DNA of 64,000 nt from Impatiens glandulifera (lineage: Eukaryota; Streptophyta; Magnoliopsida; Ericales; Balsaminaceae), in contig NC_061862.1 of assembly GCF_907164915.1 (NCBI RefSeq), positions 61,133,068-61,197,067 on the forward strand. The letters run 5' to 3'. Under the pieces are notes generated by a model. The model did not search any database and was not told the origin of the DNA. It saw only the letters and a program-made list of their open reading frames with translations. Made by a program: the position numbers and the translations under genes. This document shows positions 49,550 to 61,720 of this stretch, one piece after another. Position 1 is the first letter of the stretch; each line of letters opens with the position of its first letter.

Positions 49550-49668
49550 AGCCCAGAGAAAAGAAAGAACAGAGTGCAGATACATCTGCTTATGCTTCAG
49601 ATGGTAAACTGACATATGCTTCTAACTGTCAAGACTCTTGTCTTAGCACATCTTCAAATGAAACAACA

Positions 49669-52600
49669 TGAATTGTTGACACAGGTGCCTCATTCCATAT
49701 TACTCCACACAAAGGTTACTTCCAGTCCTACAAAGCTGGTGATTATGGTGAGGTTTGCATGGGTAACAATGGTGTGTCCAAGATAGTTGGTCTTGGTGAT
49801 GTTAGAATCGAGACAAACATGGGTTGTTTCCTGACATTGAGATATGTAAGACATGTTCCTGATTTGAGAATGAATTTGATTTCAGCAGGTAAGCTCGATG
49901 ATGGAGGCTACCATAATGTTTTCAGTGGTGGAGCATGGAAGCTAAGCAAGGGTTCATTGGTTATTGCACGAGGTAAGAAATGGTGTTCCTTATATAAGAA
50001 AAATTTGAAAATTGTCTATGATGCGACATATTCTGTTTTGATGGAGTCATCCTCTAAGTTGTGGCACAAGAGACTAGGTCATATTAGTGAAAAGGGGATG
50101 AATGTTTTGATCAAGAGGAATGAGTTGCTGAATCTCAAGGATGCTTTTCTTGAAAATTGTGAGCATTTCTTGAAGGGTAAGCAGAACAGAGTCTCCTTCA
50201 GTAAGTCAAAAGTAGAACTGAAAAAGAATGTCCTTGAACTTGTCCATACAGATGTTTGTGGTCTTATGAAGATTAAATCCATAGGCGATGCTTCATATTT
50301 TGTAACCTTCATAGACGATGCATCTAGGAAAGTTTGGGCCTATGCTAAAAAGTCCAAGGATGAGGTTGTAGCAAGGTTTGAGGTCTTCAACAAGCTGGTT
50401 GAAAGAGAGACAGGAAGAAAACTGATGAGGGTGCGGTCAGATAATGGGGGAGAGTACATAAGCTCATTTGATGATTATTGCAAAGAGCAGAGTATTCGAC
50501 ATGAACAGATTGTGCCCAAGACTCCACAATAAAATGGTGTGGCAGAGAGGATGAACAGAACAATGTTAGAACGGATGAGGAGTATGCTCTCCCATGCCAG
50601 GTTGGCTAAGCATTTCTGGGCTGAAGCCATGAGCACTGCAGTGTATGTGATCAACGGTTCTCCCTCCAAGCCATTGAATAATAAGTGTGCAGAAAGCGTC
50701 TGTTCAGGTAAAGATGTTAATTATGACTATTTACGTGTTTTTTGTTGCAGAGCTTTTGTGCATGTTCCAAAAGATGAGAGGTCTAAGCTAGATGCAAAAA
50801 CCAGACAATGCATATTTTTGGGGTATGGTGATGAAAAGTGGGGATACAGGTGTTATGACCCAGTTGATAAGAAGGTTTTGAGAAGTCGAGATGTGGTATT
50901 TCTTGAAGATCAGACTATTGAGAATTTTGAAGATGGTGAAAAGTTTAATGCATACATACGTGACCTTTCTGGTCTTGAGCTGTCACATGATGTTGAGGAG
51001 ACAAGACCACATGTAGCTTTAGACTCAGATAGTGATGATGATGTTCCTCAAGGTCAAGCTATAGGCCATGAAAATGATACTGATACTGATCTTGGTGATA
51101 ATGTTGAGGCTGATTTTGAAGTTCAACAAGAAGATGGAAATCAACAAAATCAACAAACAGAGGTACTTAGGAGGTCTACTAGGGAGAAAAAATCAAGTTC
51201 TAAGTACCCTGCTACAAAGTATGTCCTTCTAACTAATTGTGGGGAGCCTATATGTTACAAGGAGGCTCTTGAGGATGCTCATAAGGAAGAATGGATAGCT
51301 GCCATGGATGAAGAGATGAAGTCATTGCTGAAAAATGACACATATGAACTGGTTCAAAGACCAAAGAACATAAAAGTATTACAAAATAAATGGGTGTACA
51401 AGATCAAGCAAGAAGGTGATGATAACAAGACAAGATACAAGGCTAGGCTGGTTGTCAAAGTTTTTGGCCAGAGGCATGGAATCGATTATGATGAGATTTT
51501 CTCACCGGTAGTGAAGATGACTTCTATCCGGGTGGTGTTAAGTCTAGCTGCTTGTATGGATCTTGAGGTTGAACAACTTGATGTCAAGACTGCATTTCTC
51601 CATGGTGATTTGGATGAAGATGTTTATATGAAGCAACCTGAAGGTTATAATACGAAAGGTGAGGAAAACAAGGTGTGCAAACTTGTCAAAAGTCTATACG
51701 GTTTGAAGCAAGCACCAAGGCAGTGGTATCTTAAGTTTGAGCCGTTCATGACCATCCATGGGTACATTAAGACGTCTACAAATCACTATATCTTTGTGCA
51801 AAAGTTTGTTTCTAATGATTTTATTATACTTCTCCTATATGTTGATGACATGCTGATTGTTGGGAGAGACAAACTCAAGTTTGCCAAGTTGAAAAAGGAT
51901 TTGGCTAAGTCTTTTGAGATGAAAGACTTGGGTCAAGCAAGAAAAATTCTTGGAATGCAGGTCATTTGTGATCGGGTGAAGAAAAGGCTATGGTTGTCTC
52001 AAGAGAGATATATTGAGAAGATTCTAAAACGATTCTATATGGACAAGGCAAAGCCAATTGCTTGTCCATTGGCTACACACTTGAAAATAAACAAGACAAT
52101 GTCTCCCAAGGATGAATATGAAAGACAAGAAATGTGCAGTGTTCCATATGCTTCAGCAATAGGCAGTCTGATGTATGCAATGGTCTGTACAAGACCGGAT
52201 ATAGCTCATGCGGTTATAGTACTTAGTCGTTTCCTTTCAAATCCTGGTAAGACACACTGGGAAGCGGTTAAGTGGCTAATGAGATATCTTCGAGGGACCT
52301 CCAAATACTCTTTGTGTTATGGTACTGGAAAGCCACATGTTGAAGGGTTTTCTAATTCAGATATGAGTGGTGATATTGACACACTAAGATCAACTTCAGG
52401 GTATTTGTTTACCTTTGGAGGAGGAGCTGTATCATGGCAGTCTCGTCTATAGAAATGTGTTGCTTTGTCTACTACAGAAGCTGAATATATTTTCATTACT
52501 GAATGTTGTAAGAAAATGATATGGATGAAAGAATTGTTGAAAGAAATAAGCATTGCACAAGACAGGTTTGTGGTGTTTAGTGACTCACAAAGTGCTATAC

Positions 52601-52803
52601 ATGTGAGCAAGAATCCAAGTTTCCATTCACGTTCAAAACACATCCAAAGAAGGTACCATTGGATTCGTAAAGTACTCTAGAAGAAGGAGTTATACTTGGA
52701 GAAAGTGCATACAGATGAAAACTAGTCAGATATGGTTACAAAGGGCTTTCCAAGAGGCAAGCATGAGATATGTTGTGCCAAAGCCGGAATGGTTCTGGCA
52801 GAA
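49669..52803 (+). pseudogene. pol of the copia element (PR-IN-RT-RH), broken by stops
   Basis: Protease with DTGAS near 49678, immediately preceded by an in-frame TGA at 49669. GAG-pre-integrase with LWHKRLGHIS near 50060. Integrase core with HTDVCG near 50244, stopped by TAA at 50530. Reverse transcriptase 50539-52452 with the YVDDML active-site motif near 51838, stopped by TAG at 52450. RNase H with TEAEY near 52470, stopped by TAG at 52678. Similar in style to the Tnt1/Tork lineage. Only described here; no intact product. Confidence 0.9.
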
Positions 52804-52861
52804 GCATCACGATGATGAATGTTTATAGCAACATTCTCCCATGGCTCGAAAGGGGGAGAAT

Positions 52862-53366
52862 TATTGAGGTGTTCCTTGCCATTGCGGGCGGGTTTTTTAA
52901 ATTCTGGGTAAACGGGTCAGGGTTTTCTGTTATGAAAACAGGTTAGAGTATAAATACTTTTTTGGGGTATTTTCTCATAATATACAGTAAGGTTGAGAGA
53001 GAGTGAATTACAGATCTAGGGTTTTCTAGTTTCCTTCTTCTTCTTGTTCTTTGGCTGATCTAGAGAGAAAGATTGGGGGAGCTTTTGATTATGGAGTAGT
53101 CCAATCATTCCTAGTGTAATCACTTCTTTCATTTGAGAGCAGGGAATGTAAGTTTCTACTATTGACATTTCTTTGATTTAGTGAAACTTATCCCTCCCGT
53201 GTACGTAGGTCGATTTTAACCGAACCACGTATATTGTGTTGTCGTTTATTGCTTTGTGCTATTTCAGTTTCGTAATCTGTTTATCGTCATAAACGATTTG
53301 GAAACTGATTTGTTACAGGATTGATTTCGAAGAAGATCCATAGTTTTGCTGTTGCAAAACCCAATA
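52862..53366 (+). repeat. 3' LTR of the copia element
   Basis: Starts TATTGAGGTGTTCC; the terminal TG has become TA. Ends GCAAAACCCAATA. 505 bases, differing from the 5' LTR by scattered substitutions and a 2-bp GA insertion in the GAGAGAGTG run. Confidence 0.93.
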
Positions 53367-53371
53367 GAAGA

Positions 53372-53876
53372 AAACCATTGAAAGGTCAAAGATTGAGGAC
53401 GAAAATGCGAAATTGCGTGAAACTACTAAGAAGACATATAAAGAAGGCATCATCCGGAAATTGGGATTTTTGGGTTCATGGACGGATAAGCCCCTAAGCC
53501 TTCAGTACATAGTGGTGGATAAGACAATGAAATGACTAAGATGAGGGCAGTACAAGCCCAAATTCTTAAGAAGTTGGATGAGACTCTAAGTAGAGGTGCT
53601 ACTCGTGCATATGTGACTTGGAATTTCAAACTAGAGGCAACTATGAAATCTATCATTCCACACAGACTGAAATTTCATAATATTACCATGTTCGTTGGGA
53701 GGAGAGATACAACAATCTCCATGACGAAGTACACAACCAATCTGATGCCTCTTCAATTAGGAGAGACGATGATTGTCCAGATCTTCCCTCATTACTTAGC
53801 GGATACTATCAGGTTTTCTACAAAGCATTATGGCCGCACAACGGAAGTAACATTGAAAAAATTTCGCAAACCATGA
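53372..53876 (+). pseudogene. Gag-like remnant, right half, interrupted by the copia element
   Basis: Continues the gypsy-type remnant on the other side of the GAAGA duplication. The stretch 53372-53440 reads as a Lys/Glu-rich helix, and an open frame at 53532-53876 (114 codons) contains AQILKKLDETLSRG, then a basic, Thr-rich segment without a recognised domain. An in-frame break separates the two. Likely gag/leader sequence of the older element; a host gene is less likely. Confidence 0.4.
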
Positions 53877-54374
53877 TTCTTTTAATTGTTCTTAATGATT
53901 AAATCATAACAAGTATACTAACATGGTTCCCTTTTATATGATTATCGAGACGCTACTTGATGCGAATGTCCTCTATTAGTATATATCCACACGTGAGCGA
54001 GAATCCAACGCCTTGGATTCTTGTCTACTAGGACTCTTCATTTTTATATAAACCCTTAAAAACCCTTTTCAATGGTATATATATATATCTTGATAAGTTT
54101 TAATAAAACCCTAATAATAACTTTATGGGTTTCATAAGCCCATCAAAATTTGGACCTTAGCTTTATTTTTTAAAACTCGCTCAGTCGTGCAAATCAATAG
54201 GCTTATTTAATATGGTAGTGAGCCTAAAATATTTTTATGGTCCACAAGTTGTAATTGGTCTCTAGCAAGTCATTACTACTACCCATATTAAATGAAGAAG
54301 TAATCTATGAATTGCCTATTTATAATTATTTTTAAAATTCCCTTGTCTCATGATATCTATGATTGAACATAAGG
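53873..54374 (-). mobile_element. Probable distal part of a copia LTR, split by a solo LTR
   Basis: On the minus strand it includes a TATA-like TTTATATAAAAATGAAG (about 54035) and CATATAAAAGGGAACC. It lies between the gag-like remnant and the solo LTR, and resumes at 55896 after the duplicated ACATAAGG. With 55896-56552 it would form an LTR of about 1.16 kb for the minus-strand copia element at 56552-60999. The matching 5' LTR was not recognised, so this is inference. Confidence 0.4.
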
Positions 54375-55895
54375 TGTTAGGATCTGTGTTGACAATAGAG
54401 ACTAAAGTCTGACTATTGTGAACAACTTATGATTTTCAATTCGGTTTTAAATTTGTTAGAAGTTAAAACCTATTTCTATTCTTCACAAATCTTCACAAAC
54501 TCTTGAACAAGTTCAAGTGCAGAACCATTTGTTGGATTTGAAGCTTTAGATGAATGTAAATGACAAAAAGTAAAGAACACAGAGAGTTTTATGGATGTTT
54601 GGAGATAAAACTCCTACGTCACCCCTTCTTCCACAACCGGAAGGATATCCACTAGAAGTCTTTGGTTGGTATAAAACACACTATACAATGCTAGTAAGAA
54701 ACCATAGGGCTTAACAATTACCTGCTTATGAACTTCTAGCTAACTTTTTATTGAACATAACAACCTCTGTTCAACTTACAATACTGAGATTTCACACAAA
54801 GAATAGTGAATGAATTACTGAGTAATCACACAGTGAGTAGTTTTGTACTTGAGCTTGAGAGATTGAATAATCAAAGAGAGAGCTTAAGCGATAGTGTTTG
54901 AAGCACGCGTAAATTCAAGGCTAAAAGAAGGCAAGTAAAGTTCGGTCGGTGTTTTGTCCGTTGTCCTTGGGTTTATATTTATAATTTAAGTGCACTAACG
55001 GTCAAAACTTATTTGAGGACACATGTCCTCATTTTGTTGGACGACCGCCAATAGTACGAGAGTACAACAGACTCTAAGCATTAGGATCGTAGCCGTACCA
55101 GACATGTAGTGCGCCGAATATCCTTTGATATTCTATTGTACTAGATCATGGACAATTTGAATATTAGAGTACATGGAAGTTGTCCATTCGTTGTTGTGGC
55201 TGAGTTGTCAGACTGTTGAAAACGATAACTATAGATGAGCTAAGTGAGTACGTAGTTAGACGCTCCTTAGGACGTCTAATCAAGTTAGACGATGTCTAAC
55301 TGCGCTTCCCTTTAGACCACGTCTAAAGGAGTTAGACCGCGTCTAACTTCACTTCCCTATAGACCACGTCTAAAGGAGTTAGACCACGTCTAACCGCGCT
55401 TTCCTTTAGACCACGTCTAAAGGAGTTAGACCGTGTCTAACCGCGCTTCTCTTTAGACCGCGTTTAAAGGAGTTATACATCGTCTAAATGCGCTTCCCTT
55501 TAGACCACGTTTAAAGGAGTTATACCTCGTCTAACTACGCTTTCTTTTTAGACCACGTCTAAAGGAGTTATACTGCGTCTAACTGCATACTCTAGACTCC
55601 GTCTAAAGTAGCCAGACGTCTAAAGGCACCTGCTTCAGACCACGTCTAAAGAGGTTAGACATTGTCTACCGACTAAGACATATACTTATGTTTTCTTGAA
55701 ATGTGCCTGCACAAAGACAGTTTCACAGTTTAGTCTTATTCGTTTGCAGCATTAAATTAAGCTCTCCAATTTTGCTTGTGCATAACTAAGTTTTATTTTA
55801 ATTAATCCGCACATCATCAAAATAATCTCAGCTCATAATTAGAACAATGTTGATTTAAATAAACTTATTTCTTAAGTTCATTTTTAATTGACTCA
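54375..55895 (-). mobile_element. Solo LTR of the minisatellite-bearing family
   Basis: On the minus strand runs from TGAGTCAATT to GATCCTAACA and is flanked by the direct repeat ACATAAGG (54367-54374 and 55896-55903). It is collinear with the LTR at 1241-2915 (see the shared GAAGAAGGGTGACGTAGGAG block near 54630, minus strand). No internal region or second LTR adjoins it, so it is a solo LTR formed by recombination between LTRs. Confidence 0.82.
55257..55680 (-). repeat. Minisatellite in the solo LTR, about nine 46-bp units
   Basis: Plus-strand unit TTTAGACCACGTCTAAAGGA followed by GTTAGACCGCGTCTAACTGC. Each unit has two short hairpins: TTTAGAC-CAC-GTCTAAA and TTAGAC-CGC-GTCTAA. Aligned by reverse complement, the unit is recognisably homologous to the 47-bp unit at 1355-2065 but strongly diverged. 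Confidence 0.9.
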
Positions 55896-56753
55896 ACATA
55901 AGGCATGGATAAAGCCATCTTATCAAATTTAAACATTTTTCTATCGATAAATAGACTGACCTATTAAATGATATTAATACAGTTATTATTCATTTATAGT
56001 ACAACCATGCGTTTCTCATTCATTCTTACACGAGGACCCAAAGATATCACTCTCATAATAAGAGGAACAAATCTCATCCCACTTATTCACTATCCATCAC
56101 ATAATTCAGAATATGTTTGATCACAACTTTTATAATCATTCAGTTAAAGATGACGTTTGATTGTGTCAAAAAAATATTGATCTTTTATACATAATTTTAT
56201 GGTAACCTCAGGTCCAAGAATTACAACAATCAATCATTATGAAATTACTTATGACTTATAACCATGTAGTAATTTCCCGTGGGTCGGTCCACTCTCTTAT
56301 ACTCTTATAGAAAACCCATGATTATGATTTATGTTTTCACATAAATAACTATCTTATGATTATCAATCATAACTCATAGTAGTCTTAATTTATTATTGTT
56401 CTCAAAATAATAATTAACTAGAGACCTTTTAGAATACATCAGATATATTAATGGATCTTTATTAAAAATACACATGCAATTGGATAATAATAATAAAAGG
56501 AAAAGAAAATTTATATCATCTATATAATTATTCTAGAGCACTAGAACCAACAATGTCCCACTTTCTCTATACATAATCTACTAGGTATCAAATACCCATG
56601 GCCTTCACATGACCATTATGCTTTGACTATGAGAGAAGTTTATTCAAAGGATCAACCACATTTTTATTTGTAGAAACTCTTCATATTTTCACTTCTTTCT
56701 TTTTCTATAATCTCTCGAATGAGTTAAAATCGCCTGAGTATGTGTTTAGACCA

Positions 56754-58980
56754 CTAATGTGACCTGGGTTCCTTTGCTTGTGCGATAGCCCCATTGTTGT
56801 CACAATACAAAGCAATGAGGTTCATAATGCTAAGAAAAACTCCAAGTTCATTGATAAACTTTCTTAACCAAATAGGCTCCTTAGCCGCGTATGAAGCAAC
56901 TATATACTCTGCCTCTATAGTAGAATCATCAACATTTGCTTGTTTAGAATTTTTCCAACTTATAACACCTCCATTTAAGAAAAATACATAACTTGACAGC
57001 AATCTATAGCCACATTTGTCGGACTGGAAACTAGCATCTATATAACCACTTATAACTAGTGCGTCATCAACTCCTCCATATACCAAGAATTCATCCTTAG
57101 TCATTCTCAAGTACTTAAGAATATTCTTGACTGATATCTAGTGTTCCTCACCTGGATCCGACTGATATCTACTGGTCAAAATTAACGCACATGATACATT
57201 ATGTTGAGTGCATACCATGACATACATAATAGATCCTATTATAGAAGCATATGTATCCTTTGCATTCGATCTCGTTCATCTTGTGTCTCTGGACATTAAT
57301 TCTTGTAGAGAATTATTCCATGTGTCATTGGCAAGAATCCTCTATTGGAGTCTTGTATACTAAACTTCTTTAATATTTTATTAATGTAAGCACTTTGACT
57401 TAGGCCTATGAGCTTCCTAGATCTATCTCTATAGATCTTGATGCCTAAAATGTAAGCAACCTCGCCTAAGTCTTTCATTGAGAATCATTTTCCTAACCAA
57501 GAATTGACACTCTTTAAGGTAGGTATGTCATTTCCAATGAGCAATATATCATCAACATAAAGAACAAGGAAGACATCTTCACTCCCACTAACCTTCTTGT
57601 AGACACATGGCTCATCTTCATTTTTGATGAATCCAAACTCTTTGATTGTTTAATCAAAATGAAGATTCCAACTCCTTGAAGCCTATTTCAATCCATAAAT
57701 GAATCTCTAAAGCTTGCACACTTTACTAATATTCTTAGGATCGACAAAACCCCCGGGTTGTGTCATGTACACATCCTCGATCAAGTTTCCGTTAAGAAAC
57801 GATGTTTTGACATCCATTTTCCAAATCTCATAATCATAGCATGAAGCAATGTCAATAAGAATTTTTATTGATTTAAGCATCTCCACCGATGAAAAGGTCT
57901 CATCATAGTCCACACCATGAATTTGTCAAAAACCTTTTGCAACCAATCATGCTTTATAAGTGTGCACGTTGCCGTCCATGTAAAATTTCTTCTTGTAAAA
58001 CCATTTGCATCCGATGATTTTTAAACCTTTAGATGCATCAATCAAGAACCATACTTGATTTTCATACATGGACTACATCTCAGACTTCATGGCGTCAAAC
58101 CATTCTTCAGAGTCTAGACTTGTCATAGCCTTTTGATAAGATGTCGGCTCATTCTCATTAATAATCATGACATCATCATCACTAGTTACGAGAAATCTAT
58201 AATTATTAAGCTCATGACGTATCCCACTAGACTTCTGAAGTTCATGTGTCATTGGTACAGTTTCGACAATTACTTGTGAGATTGATTGAGGTTCATCAGC
58301 CTCCTCACTTGGTTGAATGTCTGTTTTTGGTTCTCAAATTTCTTTCGAGTTGAAATCTACTTCTACTAGTGTTCTTGGAGAGAAACTCTCTTTCAAAGAA
58401 GGTTCAATTCCGAGCCACAAACACTTTGTTCTCGGAAGTGAGATAAAAGTAATATCCTTTAGTTTTTTGGATACCCCTCAAATACACATTTGTTAGATTT
58501 GTGTGCTAGTTTATCTGAAATTGGACATTTCACAAAAACTTTACAACCCCAAATCTTCATAAAAGACAAATTTGGACACCTCCTAGTCCATATCTCATAT
58601 GTTGTCATTTGAACCGCTTTCGTCGGAGTTCTGTTCACATGAACGTTGCAGTTTCTAAAGAAAAACCCCATAAAGATATTGAAAGATCTACTTGACTCAT
58701 CATAGATCGAACCATATCTAATAAAGTTCGATTCCTCTTTTCAGATACCCCATTACATTGTGGTGTACCTAGTGGAATTAATTGTGAAACAATTTCACAA
58801 TCTCTAAGATAGTAAATAAATTCTTGACTTAAATATTCTTCACCTCGATCTGATCAAAGTTTCTTAATATTCTTGCCAAGTTGATTTTGTACTTCGTTCT
58901 TGAAGGATTTGAACATTTCAAAAGTTTCGGATTTATGCTTTATCAAATAAGCATAACCATATCTATTAAAATTGTCAGTA
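56754..58980 (-). pseudogene. Integrase (part), reverse transcriptase and RNase H of the minus-strand copia element
   Basis: Minus-strand fragments: the integrase C-terminal part with IWGCKVFVKCP near 58560; the reverse transcriptase with DVKTSFLNGNLIEDVYM near 57810 and the active-site region near 57560; the terminal MKDLGEVAYILGIKIYRDRS near 57470; RNase H with SKQANVDDSTIEAEYIVASY near 56930. Frames are interrupted at least six times. Confidence 0.83.
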
Positions 58981-58981
58981 A

Positions 58982-59423
58982 AAATCTAAGAGTGGATGAA
59001 GAATAAAGCAAAAAGAAAATCCTTCTATGTAAGTATGCTGAAATAATACTTTAGAGCAGTGTCTACAATATCTGGAAAGAAAGAAATTGAAGAACTCATA
59101 GTGGAAGAAGTAGAACTACTGAAGATATTTGAGGAGATATAACATCAGATTGAAATGCACTCATTCAATCCTAGAGAGGAATCGAAATGAATGAAGAGAA
59201 TAGAAAGCCCTGCCAGATATGAGATATTTCATTTGAAAAGTCACAAGTAGAATCAAAGTAAAAACGCTATAGGCGCAAATTGATTATTATTGTTGTTGTT
59301 TGTAATTCAATTATTGTTTCATTGTCAAATCTAGAAATTGTCTAGATTTGATCTTAATTTTTTGTATTTTTTCCCTCTTTTTTTATAATGAAATGACACT
59401 AAACTGTTTTCCTAAAAATTAAA
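58982..59423. mobile_element. 442-bp retroposon-like insertion with 14-bp target duplication
   Basis: AAATTGTCAGTAAA occurs at 58968-58981 and 59424-59437, and the copia integrase reading resumes across it. The inserted segment ends in an A-rich CCTAAAAATTAAAA on the plus strand, as expected for LINE/SINE-type target-primed insertion. It has no long ORF and includes a palindrome TCTAGAAATTGTCTAGA. No tRNA-like promoter boxes could be confirmed, so SINE, truncated LINE or processed transcript remain possible. Confidence 0.65.
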
Positions 59424-59437
59424 AAATTGTCAGTAAA

Positions 59438-60999
59438 TGTAAAGAAATACTAATAACCTCCTCTAGAGGGTGAGTTCATTAGTCCACATACATTAGTGTG
59501 TATTAGATTTAAAAGCTCGATTGTCCTTTCACATTTTTCCGTGAAAGGGCTCTTTGTCATTTTTCCTAATAAACAAGATTCAAATGATTCAAAATCAAAA
59601 GAATTCAGAAACCCATTCTTATGGAGCCTAGATATACACTTCTCATTTATGTGCCCCAAACGACAATGCTAGAAGTATGTCGGGTTTAGATCATTGCATT
59701 TAAACCTTTTAGTTTCAATGTTATATATAGACTTACCAATGGATGATTCATTGTTCAGAACATAAAGACCATTAAATAAGTAACCATTACCATAAAAAAT
59801 GTCTTCTTTAATTATAGAAAAATTATTATTCTAAATTACAAATCGAAAATCATCCAAATCCAAACATGAAATAGAAATAATGTTTCTGCTCATAGCAGAC
59901 ACATAATAACAATTATTTAATTTTAAAATAAGTCTAGAAGGTAAAATAAAATTATATGTTCCGACGGCCAACACAACAACTCTTGCTCCATTCCCGACGC
60001 AAAGATTGATTTCACCTTTAGCCAACGTCCTACTCTCTCTTAGTCCCTGCACACTTGCACAAATACGAGAACCACATTCAGTATCTAATACTCAAGATGT
60101 TGAAGTAGATATATTTACTTCAATAACAAAGATACATGAAGTGGTAGTTTCACTACCCTTCTTCTTCTTTAGATCCTCTAGATAGAGTTTGCAATTCCAT
60201 TTCCAATGGCCATTATAATGGCTGAAAAAACATTGTTGTCCCTTTTTATCTTTCCTTACCTTAGTATTATATTTAGTCGTGGAGTTGACATCAAAATCTG
60301 GTGCCTTGGCTTTACCTTTACCCTTTCCTTGATTTTCCCCTTTCTTGAGATTCTTCCTATTTTGAACTATCATAACATCTGGGATAGACTTGATATTTTT
60401 CTTAGTAGTTTTAAGCATCCCATGCAGCTCAGTCAATATTTTTTCCATGCCATGCATATTATAGTTTAGAACAAACTGATTAAAAGTATCAGGCAAGTAT
60501 TGGAGAACCAAGTCTATAGCCAACTCACGGTTAATCTCTAGGCCTAGCCTCTAAAGTTTCTCAATATAACTCTTCATTTTGAGAACATGAGGGCTTATTT
60601 GACTACCTCTATATCTAGCTTGTAGTTGATAAATTCCTTGATGGTGTTAAATCTCTCTTGCCTTGCTTGTTCTTGAAACATTGCCTTTAGTTGATCCATC
60701 ATTATAAATGTTTCCATTTCCTCGAATTGCTTCTGAAACTCTGAGGTCATGGAGGCAAGCATAAAATAAGTAACATCAATATAATCATTAAGATGCGTCT
60801 GATAAGTATCTTTTGACTTTTTGATGCATTAGCTGAAGGCTTCTCATCAGGAACTTCCTCATCTAGGACATACAACTCTCTCTTGCCTAAGAACAATTCT
60901 CAAGTTTTGAGACCAGTCAAGGAAGTTGGTTCCATTAAGTTTTTCCTTCTCAAGGATAGATCGCATAAACGAGTTAGACGTAGTGCCATAAGATGCCAT
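59438..60999 (-). pseudogene. Gag, protease and pre-integrase part of the minus-strand copia element
   Basis: Gag from ATG 60999, with LNGTNF- and NLRIVLRQE-like wording in the first 150 bases. A zinc-knuckle region with GHWKWNCKLYLEDLKKKKGS near 60200 has one Cys lost. A protease-downstream region (CVGNGARVVVLAVGTYNFIL) lies near 59980. The pre-integrase MGHINEKCISRLHKNGFL begins at 59659. Stops occur throughout. Confidence 0.83.
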
Positions 61000-61720
61000 A
61001 ATTTACATAACATATATGAAATGAAAACATGAAATGAAAATATTAAAGATCATATTATAGGATGATAAATAAATAAAATATTCCCACTAAGAATTATACT
61101 CAAAATAATTATTCATAATAACTAAAATTTAAACTTACCAGACTAAGATCCATATTTCACATAATTTCAAGTCATCTTTGACATGACACTAAAAATTAGG
61201 TTATTTAGGTAGATAACAACTTATCAATTACATCTCTTATAATTATTAGATAATTTATGAGATCATGATATCAAATATTATAGCATGTTTAAAAAATCTC
61301 ATCTAATACCATTAGGACCAAAACTGTTTTGATATTCTAATAAGTCTAACCATATTCAAACATATGATTAGCACTATTACTCCATCATGCCTAACCAAGA
61401 TAGCAAAATGCACTCCTACTTTAGTAGAACCAACATTAAGTGATCACAACCTTGACAAGTATTGATATATGTGTGGTATAAAACTTAAATTTCAAGTGAG
61501 GGTCATTTTATACCATTTGTCTTACAATGCATATAAACACATGGGCTGATTATCATATAAACACTGATGATGAAAATTAAGCACGTTAAAAGACATTGTA
61601 TGACATAGTTTTCATCTCATAAAAATAATGTGATTGACCAGTCATTTTCTTTGCTGAATTCATATGTATTTGTCACCATGATGTCATGAGGATAAGGGGG
61701 AAATGATCATTGGGTCATCA
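61000..61720. other. Region between two decayed copia elements
   Basis: AT-rich, no ORF. Expected to hold the 5' LTR and primer site of the element at 56552-60999, but I could not align it convincingly to the presumed 3' LTR. Confidence 0.4.

Larger units (their letters stand above)
48153..53366 (+). mobile_element. Ty1-copia LTR retrotransposon, complete but mutated
   Basis: LTRs at 48153-48655 and 52862-53366, flanked by the 5-bp target duplication GAAGA (48148-48152 and 53367-53371). The primer binding site TGGTATCAGAGCAGT (initiator tRNA-Met type) starts at 48657, and a polypurine tract AAAGGGGGAGAA ends just before 52862. Order of domains is gag, protease, integrase, reverse transcriptase, RNase H, the copia order. 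By eye the LTRs differ at about 17 positions in 503, so insertion is fairly recent. The coding region has several stops. Confidence 0.95.
56552..60999 (-). mobile_element. Decayed Ty1-copia element, minus strand
   Basis: Gag starts at ATG 60999 and the 3' LTR starts TGTTGGTTCTAGTG at 56552 after a polypurine-like AAAGTGGGACAT. Gag, protease, integrase, reverse transcriptase and RNase H follow each other in copia order, all with multiple stops. A degenerate primer-site-like CTCATCTAATACCATTAGG lies near 61295. A 442-bp retroposon interrupts the integrase. Confidence 0.85.

Noticed and set aside
53532..53876. Independent host gene of 114 aa
   Set aside because: The frame lies directly beside an insertion target duplication, reads like gag sequence and ends at the presumed border of the next LTR.
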